Origin: Apostichopus japonicus
Lineage: Eukaryota; Echinodermata; Holothuroidea; Aspidochirotida; Stichopodidae
DNA: 64,000 nucleotides
Assembly (NCBI RefSeq): GCF_037975245.1
Contig: NC_092564.1
Location: 23,982,984 to 24,046,983 of the forward strand
Direction: 5' to 3'
Position 1 is the stretch's first letter. Every line of letters begins with the position of its first letter. Under the pieces are notes generated by a model. That model saw only the letters and a list, made by a program, of their open reading frames with translations. It was not told where the DNA came from and searched no databases. A program made the position numbers and the translations under genes. Positions 12,101 to 24,100 of this stretch are shown here, piece by piece.

Positions 12101-15100
12101 TCGTTGAAAAACCTTGCCTAATTCATGTTGATTGGACTGCTAATTAATATCTTCGTAACTGCTGGTGCTCGACATAAGTTTTGGAATTAACGCTTGTGAT
12201 ATTTGTGAGCGGCGGAAATCTCAAGATACGCATATGAAAGTCGATATTTGTGATCGCATTCGAATGTGAGACTGTTTTTTATTCCGTAGTTCGCTGCGAC
12301 GTATTCGTAACTTTGAGCTAGCCTAACATAACGATAGTGTGTAAGTAGTAAGAACTAGGGGTAAGATGTGTTAGCGCTAATACTTCTGAGCTAGCCTAAC
12401 ATAACGATAGTGTGTAAGTAGTCAGAGCTAGGAGTAGGATGTGTTAGGACGGCATTCACCTGGGGTCTCCGAATATTTTTTCCGGTTTTTTTTGGGGGCT
12501 GCACTTACATCCCTGATGGAACTTTCTCTTCCATGTCTAGGGGTCTAGAGATAGCTGCCTTATTAAGTACTGTCTCTCTCTGCAGTTTCTTTGACATGTT
12601 CTGGTTTACCGCCCTCCTTATTCGTTCGACCAATTATGATTTTCAGCACTGGGAAGTGTTCGTGTTTCATTCGCTTGTGGATGAAAGCTCTTTATTATTT
12701 CTCATTGTATTTACTTTGTTGAGGTTAAAAATTGCAATCACAACACAAGATGGTTGTTTCTACTCAGTGCTACTCAGACAAACTTTTATCAACTAATGTG
12801 AATACCAAGATTAACATTAATATCTTTGATACTTGCGGCCATAATCTGCATCTTCATACTTGGTGGATGTTATCTTATTTAGTGGATCATACTTGGTGGA
12901 TGTTATCTTATTTAGTGGATCATACTTGGTGGATGATATCTTATTTAGTGGATCATACTTGGTGGATGTTATCTTATTTAGTGGATCTTACTTGGTGGAT
13001 ATTATGTTCTCTTTTTACACTTTTAAAGAGACAAACAAAAAAAACTTATTTTAAATTCCTATATACAGTTACTAATAAATAATTTGCCTGCTGTATAGAT
13101 GTAACTTGTCTATTTCTGAACTTTATCAGTTTGCTTTTAGATCCTGCTATAATGACCCAGACCGGCTGGGACTTTAACTTCTAAATTTTTTATTTTTCAG
13201 CACGTTTTCAAGTTAGAGCAGGAAGAATATCTGAAGGAGAAGATTGAATGGTCTTTCATAGATTTCTACGATAACCAGCCGTGTATAGACCTCATCGAGA
13301 ATAAACTTGGCATATTGGATCTCCTAGATGAAGAGTGTATGGTATGTCTATACATTTCCCTAAAATTAAATTATCCAGCAAAACGTGATTCTTATCTTTT
13401 TCATTCCTCAAAAGTTTATGCTTTTATACTAGAAAAAGAGAAAGTGTATTAAAGGCTTAACCAGAAATATTATGTTCATTGATTGAACTGCCTACTGAAA
13501 GAAATTGTTTCACAATCATGGAAGTAAATTTAAACTTTCCACAAGATGCTTGAAAGAACGGGTTGACCTTTCCTTCCTTTAACTTCTTCAACAGCTGCCT
13601 AAAGGTGCAGACGATAACTGGTGTCAGAAACTTTACGCTAAACATTTGGAGAAGAAGCACTTCTCAAAGCCCAGGACGTCAAACACGTCGTTTGTGATCC
13701 ATCATTTTGCGGACAAAGTGGAGTACCAATCAGAGGGCTGTGTTGAGAAGAATAGAGACAACGTGAATGATGAGCATATCAAAATACTCAGAGGAAGCCA
13801 GGTGAGAAAATGTAATTTAGATAATAATAATAATTAACAAAGTGGAGTACCAATCGGAGGGCTGTGTGGAGAAGAATAGAGACAATGTGAATGATGAGCA
13901 TATCAAAATACTCAGAGCAAGCCAGGTGAGAAAATATAATAAGAATAATAATAAGAATAATTATAATAATAATAATAATAATAATATTAATAATAATTAA
14001 CAAAGTGGAGTACCAATCGGAGGGCTGTGTGGAGAAGAATAGAGACAATGTGAATGATGAGCATATCAAAATACTCAGAGCAAGCCAGGTGAGAAAATAT
14101 AATATGAATAATAATAAGAATAATTATAATAATAATAATACTAATAATAGTAATAATAATTAACAAAGTGGAGTACCAATCGGAGGGCTGTGTGGAGAAG
14201 ACTAGAGACAATGTCAATGATGAGCATATCAAAATACTCAGAGCAAGCCAGGTGAGAAAATATAATAAGAATAATAATAAGAACAATTAATAATAATAAT
14301 AATAACAATAATAATTAACAAAGTGGAGTACCAATCGGAGGGCTGTGTGGAGAAGAATAGAGACAATGTGAATGATGAGCATATCAAAATGCTCAGAGCA
14401 AGCCAGGTGAGAAAATATAATAAAGATAATAATAATAATAATAATACACAATAATACTGTAACAGCTCGGATCAATATATAATTGGTAAAACATAATAAT
14501 GTAAGTATCTTAAAGGTTGATTCCTAGTGAGACTGATAGCCAGTGTAATCCTCTTAATACAGGAGTAATGTGTTCTCTGTAGTTAGTATGTGCTACAATC
14601 CTTGCAGCCACATTTGTCGTAGAAACAAGTTGAGAATCTAATTATTTGGCAAGCCATACAAAAGTGAGGCCCACATATCAAAGCTGGGGTAACAGAAGCA
14701 TGTCTACACATTGTTCAGCTGCATTTTAGGAGTGAGATACTTTCTTAAAAGTCTGCTGCTGCACATAGGAGCAATATGACCAATAAATGTCATGTCACAT
14801 TCAAGTATTGTGCCCAAGTTTGAAAACTCTTTTTTGAAGAGCCAAACATGTCATTATATAGTCAAGTATGTGAAATATTTCTTACATGATACGATCTGTA
14901 CTAATCCTATTACAATTCATGCTACTCAAGTTAATTGTGCAGTGTTAATGCCATCTATGTTAAATCCAAGGTATGGTTTTCATGGTTCACGTTATCTGTA
15001 CTAGTCTGGGCTGGTCGTGTAGTTTACCTTTCATGTAACAGTATCCTCACTTCAAGTTTTCAAGTTTATTTGTCCACTTTCCATATATATAAACAGTAAC

Positions 15101-18100
15101 AGAGTCAATGAGTAATTTACTCACATTATGATGAAATAACAATAAACAAAGTACAAAATATGCTATAATGGAAGTGGAGGAACCAGAAGTAAGTAGAAAC
15201 TTTCGACTCTGGACCCTTAACAAACAAAAAGAAAATTTCAAAAAATCACATAAGTACAGAGAGAGTAAAGAGATAAGGAAATACAGAGAAAAAATATAAA
15301 GAGGAAGCAAAGAAAGGTAAAAGCAAATCCATACAAAGAGACAATGTAGGAACTCAGCGTAGGTGGTTTGTACTATTATTTAAAAGGTAATGCTTGAGTT
15401 TTCTTTTAAATGAGTTAAGAGTATTTGAGTTTTTGATATCTTGATCAAATGAGTTCCAGAAATGTACACCAGTACTTCATACTTGGGTTTGACTTGCTGA
15501 AAAAGAAGGTATTTTTTTTTTCACCAAATACTAAATTTCCCTTCTATGCAATTCTATTTTCTTGTGTTTCATAATCTAAATGTGCTGTTTAATGTATTTG
15601 CAGTTTGAATTCGTTGCCAATCTGTTTCGAGATGCCGACGCCCCAAAGATAGACAAGAGGAAAGCGCCAGTCAGGTCTTTACCCGCACCGGTAAAGGGAA
15701 ACAAAAGCTTCAAGAAATCTGTCGGAAGTCAGGTAGGCAAATTCTATCTTTTTTTCGGCAATTTTGTAATTAGAGAAGGGAGAATAGATCATGCCATTCT
15801 GAACTTTGACCTGGAGATATTAATATCCACAGAGCTAAAAATGCATGAAGTGTTGGATATTATATTCTGCAATATTTCATTTTGGAATTTCTGTCTGCGA
15901 CGTTAGAGAGATAACTGTTTTCTGGTTAAATATTGTGCAAGAAATTGTACAGAATACTTGAAGTTATGGTTTTCATGACCAAGCTTTAGCTCTTGTTTTG
16001 TTTCTTCAAGTACTCTGAAGCAAGTCTCCCGACGGTTGAAGAAGGTTACACAAAATGAAGCCTTTTTTATTATATGGTAGTTTGGTGGTCAGGGAGAATA
16101 TCACACTACTTGTAAAACATGTTAAGATGCAAAGTGTGTATCTTCAACATTCATTTTAGTTCAAGCACTGGCAATACTGTTTTCGTCTAGCACCCTCTTT
16201 AAATGGGGGTTGTAATCTGTTTACTTGATACTTCATTATACATGCTGGGAAGTATATAAAGACTGAATACTTTAGTATATAGGTGAGAAGGTTATAATAA
16301 CTTGATACTCCATGGTATATAGTGGGAAGTATAATTTCATACTCCATGGTATATAGTGGGAATGTGTATACTAACTTGATACTCTATGGTATATAGGTGA
16401 GAAGGGTATAATAACTTGATACTCCATGGTATATAGTGGGAAGTAAAATAATTTCATACTCCATGGTATATAGTGGGAATGTGTATACTAACTTGATACT
16501 CTATGGTATATAGTGGGAATGTGTATAATAACTTGATACTCCATGGTATATAGGTGAGAAGGGTATAGGAACTTGATACTCCATGGTATATAGTGGGAAT
16601 GTGTATATTAAATAACTTGATACTCCATGGTATATAGCGAGAAGGTTATAATAACTTGATACTCCATGGTATATAGTGAGAAGGTTATAATAACTTGATA
16701 CTCCATGGTATATAGTGGGAATGTGTATAATAACTTGATACTCCATGGTATATAGTGGGAATGTGTATAATAACTTGATACTCCATGGTTTTTAGGTGAG
16801 AAGGGTAAATAACTTGATACTCCAAGGTATATAGTTGGAAGTATAATAATTTCATACTCCATGGTATATAGTGGGAATGTGTATACTAACTTGATACTCC
16901 ATGGTTTTTAGGTGAGAAGGGTAAAATAACTTGATACTCCAAGGTATATAGTGGGAATGTGTATAATAACTTGATACTCCATGGTTTATACGTGAGAAGG
17001 GTATAATAACTTGATACTCCATGGTATATAGTGGGAATGTGTATAGGAACTTGATACGCCATGGTATATAGTGGGAAGTGTATAATAATTTCATATTTTA
17101 TTTTATAGTTTATATAAAACTTGATACTTCATTATACTTGGTAGGGAGTTGTATGATAGCTTCACACTTCATCATACATGGAAGCAAGTGTATAACAATA
17201 ATAATTTAATATAGTCATGTTTTATGAAATAGACTCAAGAAGCTTTTATAGAAACAAGCAAGGGACACAAATTGTATGTCATTCCTATCGGTAATACAAA
17301 TAAAACCAAATCTCAAGCCTGCAAACTACTTATAGGTAGGTATTTACCAAGCAATGACTAATGTTTTATTAGGCTGGTTCAAAATACCATTCTTGACTCC
17401 AGTCAGATTAACTTAACAAAGCCACTTCAAAGAAAGAAGGCCACGTTACTACTTCACAATGTGACATCCTTCTGCGCCTGTTTTGTCCCTTAGCTGTATT
17501 GTTTGCATTCTGCTCGCTTGCACCTTCGTTATTTATGTACTATATACAGTTATTGGTAATGGAAGGGGGTGGGGGGGGGAGCTACTGGAGTGTGAATCAC
17601 CTTTGTATACTGTATAGGAGATGCTTGCCTTTACCTTGACTGACTTTATTGACATTTTAACCACAAGCAGAAATATTGACTTGAAAATTTGCTAACCAAG
17701 ATATATATGTGCTTTGTGAGGTACTGAAATGTACTGTACAGAACTGCATTGTATTGTTGTGACTGGTATGCTTTGGTGAGTAGGGAAAACAGTACAACGT
17801 GTATAACGTATTGGTATGTACTTAACTTTGTCATGGTTTATTGTGGTACGACACAACATATGACAATATGGCATGGCATTACAACATGACATTTCATATT
17901 ACAACATGACATAACATATTACAACATGACATAATATATAACATGTTTTTAACATATTACAACATAATGTAACATATTGCAACATGACATAATATGTAAC
18001 CATCGTAGAATATTGTTGTGAACTGATGTAATGTGGAGCGATATCGTACTTGGGTATTAATACATTTTAGTGATTGTGAAGCCCGGTCAAAACTTACCTT

Positions 18101-21100
18101 TAATTTAAAACTTACCTTTAAGTAGGATGATTATCTGAAAATGTTATATCTCAAGATGTGCTATTGTAGGGGAGGTGGTGGGGGGGGGGCGGGGCTGATT
18201 GGGACTGTTTGGAAGAGGAAGTTGGAAAAATGGGAGAAGAGTGGTTCAAGTTGTACCTGAGCAAAGGTTGAAGACATGGTGCACGCAGCTTATGTAATAT
18301 TTGCCCCATATGCATTATGTTTCATCAGTATTGTTCTGCAATTATCAAGCACAATGGCATTCAAAATTAACCAGTGTACGATTTCCAAAACCTTATGCTT
18401 TCTAAGTTTATCAACTTAAAAGATTTGGAGGTATCTGTACATATCATTTGCCCTACTAATTGTGTATTCAAATTGAGAGTTCAAATTGAGAGTCCTCACT
18501 TATAATCACAGGAGTGAGCTGATCCCCATAAGAGGGGGGGGAGGGGGAGGATACCGGTGGGGCAGGGTGATATATATATTCCTCATCTTCATTCCTGCTC
18601 TAGCGATATTCCATTCAGCAGGTCCGCAAGAGATTTGTATGTTTGACGTCCAGCATTTGCTCGCTCTTTGTGATAATTTGAAAATTGTTCAGAATTTTTC
18701 CTGTACATTTACGCATTTCATTTTTGTATCCTTCCCCCTTCCTTCAGTTCCGGGACTCTTTAGGATACCTGATGCAAAAGCTGAACTCGACGACTCCTCA
18801 CTACGTTCGCTGCATCAAACCAAATGACTTGAAACAGCCATTCACGTAAGCCCGTCCTATCTGAACTTTCTAAGAGAGAAAAACCACATTATTTATAGTT
18901 ACAGTAGCTTAAATTCAGAGTTGTATGTATGGCTTATATAGTGAAGAGCATTAATGGAAAGGGATTACAAGGTATAACATAAATTGGGTTCTGTCCTTAT
19001 TCACAACATTAAATTTACATGAATAGAAGTTGTTATTTTTTCATCGTTTTCATTCACAAAATGTTTCAAATGCCCGCAAAATTGACACCAACTCCAGAGA
19101 TATATAAGATTTATAAGATTGAATTAATTCTTTGGTTAACTTCAATTCAATAGAGTTACCGTACCTCTAGACTTTTAGAAGATCTTTTTTGTGGATAATT
19201 TATACTCGTAAAACTTGGAAATGTATTAGATGAGCAGTTTTATTCTGATCGTGAAGATTTTATCACTCTATGTTAGCAAAACTTCCAGGTTGTATTAACA
19301 TATGGCAATATTTATCATTCCTTGTTTATAATATCTTAGTATAGGTTGGTTTACGCATTCATCCGTACCAAATTTGTGTCATTTATCTCGGCATTGTTTT
19401 TTGTGTGTGTTCATTTTAAAATATATTTTATCTGTTAAGTCTCACTCTAATGTTTTGTTTATTAATTTGTCCTTATAATTTGTCCTTTGTTATCTTTGTC
19501 TTCTTTTACTTTGTATTTTCCTGTTTGATATTTTCTAATTTAATTTCCTTTTCCTATTTTTATTATTATTATCATTATTATTATTATAATTATTATTATT
19601 ATTATTATTATTATAATTATTATTAGTATTAGTATTATTATGATAATTATATCTATTACTATTATTATTATTACAATGTTTTTTCGTTTCTATGTACAAG
19701 TCTGTTCTATATTAACTATAGATAGTTCTGGCTTTATATCAAGCTACCCTCAGGTTTAGGAACATAAATAATTGATTAATTACATATCGCACTGTTCCCT
19801 TTCACAGTTTTGAATCTAAAAGAGCGGTTGAGCAGCTTCGAGCCTGCGGTGTTTTAGAAACGATTCGTATCAGTGCAGCTGGATATCCGTCAAGGTCAGT
19901 GACTCATTCTAAACAGCTGGGTTTATTCATAACATAATGTTGCTATTGTCATGTAAATGAATGAACACAAATACATTGTTAATCTGTTACATCAGTGTAA
20001 CAACAGATGTTTGAAATCTCAAGAATGTCAGATAATTTAAAAAAAAAATAAATATGTTGTAGCTTTTTGAGTGATTCTGGCATGGAATTTTATTAGAGTT
20101 GTATAAGATTATTATTTAAGATCAACCAATATGTTCCATTTATTAGATCAGTGAAGTTAAAGAGTTAAGTTTGGAAGTATTTGAGGTGTAAATCAAGTAG
20201 ACATAGTAATGACATGTTGAGTTGTTAAATGAGTCGGTGTACGCACAGCATGATCTCTTATTTGCATAATATATACGTTAGTGGCTCATGTGGACACTAT
20301 TAATATCCTTTGCCCCTGTAACATAAGTTGTTAGCTCATGGAGACACTATGTATAACCATGACCCCTGTTTTAGTTGCATTAGGTGATAGCTAATGTGGG
20401 CACTTTATCATCCCAATATCCCTCTCCTGTGATACGTAAGTTGTTAGCTCATGTGGACACTATGTAGTACTATTACCCCTGCAGTAGCTACATTAGGAGA
20501 TAGCTAATGTTGGCACTTTATCATCCCAATATCCCTCTGCTGCGATACATTAGTTGTTAGCTCATGTAGACACTATGTATTACAGTTTAATTTCATAGAT
20601 TAAGAAAACGTTCATGAGTACATTTTCTCATCTCATTGTATCTCTTCTATGATGTATAAGTTGATAGCTCAGTTGGACAATAACTGATCCGTCTTTCCCT
20701 CGCTGTCAAACATAACAATATAAAGCATGTTGTGAGTAAGTGACCAACCTGGCATAACAATATAAAGCATGTCGTCAGTAAGTGACCCACCCAGCATAAC
20801 AAATATAAAGCATGTGGTCAGTAAGTGACCGACCCTGCCCGGACATAGCCGACTCTAGAGACGCACTCCTGTTGAGTTCTGTCGTTGATTCACTCTGTCA
20901 CCAATTTATTACATCCTGTTGCCAGTTTATGTCACTCTAAGGCTAGTAACAAGAGTAAGACAATATGACAGGTGTGCAATGGGAGTCTTTGTAACAGAAG
21001 AGAGTGAGATAGGGAGAGCAATGGTTTTATGACTACCCCTACCACCAGATGTCATTTGTCATAGCTCACAAGAAAGAGGAAAAAGCAGAAAGGCTTAGTC

Positions 21101-24100
21101 ATGTAATAAATTGGCATAACTCTTGTTTACAGTGGTTGAAGTTTTCAATATTTTTTCATTTTTTTCTTGATTCTCTGTTACCTATAATAAAATGGATTTC
21201 TCATTATAGACACACTATGGGGATTTCTTCTTTTGAATAGGTTTTCAAGCTCTAGCACTAGTACTATGAAAAATAAGAAAGTGCTATTTAAATATGATAA
21301 TTTTGTGGGGGAAGGGGGGGAGGGGCATTCATTTTAATGTGCAGACTTATGTAATGTGCTCCTGATGTGACACTACTCTTGCTTGAAACCATTTCATTTC
21401 TTTGAACATGTCATTTATTTGTTAATAAACTGTCGAATTGTTCAGTTATCTCCACCTCCTCCACTTACCCCCACCCCATCATCATTTTCTGAAGTTTACA
21501 TATGTTACTATGCAGTTTGTGATAATGTGAACACTTCTGTAGTATCCCTGTTTCTTCCCACGATGCATCTAAGGATGGGAAGTTACTGTGTTGTTATTGC
21601 TTGGGTGGTTTTCCTTCCTTCAGGTCTGAAGCTCTCTATGTTGTTGACCAATATAAGCAGTAGTAAATAACGGTAGCATCCTGGATATTTATTGGTGCTA
21701 TGTCAGTCTCTTATTAAGCAATTACCTGAGCCCTTGATTGATCTGCAGGGTGTTGGTTGTTGATCACATGTGTCATAGGCTGTGTTGTAGGGGTCACTCT
21801 GATTGTGGGGAATCATGTACAGTTAGCAGGAAGTGTATTCCCTGGTGGGTCTCAGCGAGAGACCTCTCGATACCCATAATAGAGGGAGAGTAATAAAGTG
21901 TGTTTTACGTTTTAAATCTTTTTCACAGATGGACCTATACAGAATTCTTCACCCGGTATCGAGTATTGATGCAAAAGAACCACATAAACAAGAACAATAT
22001 CAGAGGATCCAGCGAGAAAACTCTCCATGCACTCATCCCAGTTAGTATGATTCCTCTCAGTCAATCCAACTTCTATTAAGGTCTTGTATTTTCTCCCTTT
22101 GGTCGATTCTGATAGAAACTGTGACAACAGTTGCAATGAAATCTAACATCGAGATGAGTTTGCGTTCAAGCCCTCGTAAACTAAAGTGGGAGAAGGTTTT
22201 GCACTCAAGCCCTTGTCAGCTTAAATGAACGTTGATAAATGAAATGCTGCTTCATATGATTAGCTGCCATTTTTTTTAATGTTAAACAAAATGTGGCAGT
22301 ACAGAAAATTATAAACTACAATATTGATAACAATAATTCAATAGTACTGGGAACACTATATATGTTATTCTTAGTACTGGGAACACTATATGTTATTTCA
22401 TAGTACTTTAAACCCTGTATATTGTTCATAGTGCTTGAAATATTGTTCATACTACTTGAAGAACTATTTGGCATTCATATTACTTGAAGGGTTCTATGGT
22501 GATCATATCATATGTATGGTGTTTACATAGCTATAAGCATTATGTGGTGCTTTAGGTGCCTAATATCACAGTGTGTGTTGTTTGCACGATGATGTAAACA
22601 GTGTTATAAGATGTAAATAGTGTTAAATATGGCTGAGTGTTTGACTTGGATGTATTACAAGAGGCATAACTCATCAGAAGTATCTTCTTCGTCTACGTAT
22701 CCAAATATCAGTAACCGATGCATGTTCTTTGGCTACATATCCATATATCAGTAACCGATGCACGTCATTATCTCTTGCAACTTTGCGTCTGCAGGATCCC
22801 GACAAGTACCAGTTCGGTAAGACCAAGATCTTTTTCCGAGCCGGGCAAGTGGCCTACATGGAGAAACTGAGGGCGGATAAACTCCACGCAGCGTGCGTGT
22901 TGATGCAGAAGACGGTCCGTGGGTGGGTGCAGTGGAAGAAGTATCAACGGACAAGAAAAGCGATCATTTTACTGCAGAAATACACCAGAGGATTCTTGGC
23001 TAGAAAGTAAGGAATATACATCATAGAATAATTAATTAGTGTATTTATGCTGAATTGTGCTCTTCAAGGAGACACAGACCCAACCATCATTTTTGGCTAA
23101 TATGACAGAGATCTTTGTGAAGACCAATTCCCACTAAGATCTGGGAACCTTTCCTTTCTTTTCTCTTTGGTTTACTTTTCATATTTTCAGAGTAGAACGT
23201 TAACAGTGTTGACATTGAAACCAAATGCCATTGTTAGATCATATTAAGAGGGTTCAATATTTTTGCTTAAGTATTTGCAAAATCCATCTCCATTACAGAA
23301 AATAGTCTGGAATAAAATGAAGGAGAATATAACATATTGAAGCAAAATATGGCTCTAGGATGTCATATTTAAACTTGATCAGGTCTTCAGCCTTGTGTGT
23401 GAATTAAACAAAAAATTAAATAAGTGATGTCCCCTAAATGGAATAAGTGTATCGTTAGCTGTATAGGAAAGTCCTTCAAGGCAGTTATCTCTATCAAATA
23501 ATGATGGTTTTGTTGGTGTCTCCTTTAGCGGTTGAAGTTCATCCTGTCCACTTTGCAGCATCCTTCATGAAAGTCTCTCCACCAATGTTAGTTACATCTT
23601 CAAGATAAATCCAATCTATGTACTCTGTCTTTATTGAAGGTATAGCTAGCCCTAACCTGCCTTCATCACGGTTTCTCATTGAAACATGTTCTTTGTGCTA
23701 TTACCATCATCCACACCGTCCTCCTGTCCTCACCTAGCATTACCTTCATATCACCCCATTATGAATGATTATCTTCATTACATAGCCCCTCTCAGTGTCC
23801 ACACTGTATTACTATCGTATGCACGCTCTCTTATACTAGCTAGTTGTCAATTTACCCCCCGCCCCCCTCACCACAAATCTTACCCCTACATCATGTTGAC
23901 CAGGACACTGCATGTGTCACTAAAATCTCAAGAGGGTTTGTGACATATTAAGACTTGGCATAACTGTCATTCTTACATCTTATCCTGACACCCAGTTCTA
24001 TTTAAAATGCTAAAAATACATGCGATGTGTAACATAGGTGGGTTCACAATTTATAATCCTTTAATGGAAAAAAAGGCCTTTAAACGGATTACTGTTTGGG

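Noticed and set aside
12732-13082. Repetitive peptide with [11 protein letters not shown] units
   Set aside because: 33-bp minisatellite within intron w5-w6; open only because the period is divisible by three.
13837-14406. Mutually exclusive alternative exons (Dscam-like) from the four w7 copies
   Set aside because: No copy has an acceptor AG with pyrimidine tract in front, and all begin at the same internal point of the exon, so they are junction duplications and not complete alternative exons.
13787-14475. Minus-strand frames rich in isoleucine across the w7 copies
   Set aside because: These are the antisense of the captured exon copies and (AAT)n spacers, which translate as poly-Ile; no independent gene signal.
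16156-17094. Minus-strand frames with YHGVSSYY-like repeats
   Set aside because: Products of the 43-bp minisatellite in intron w8-w9.
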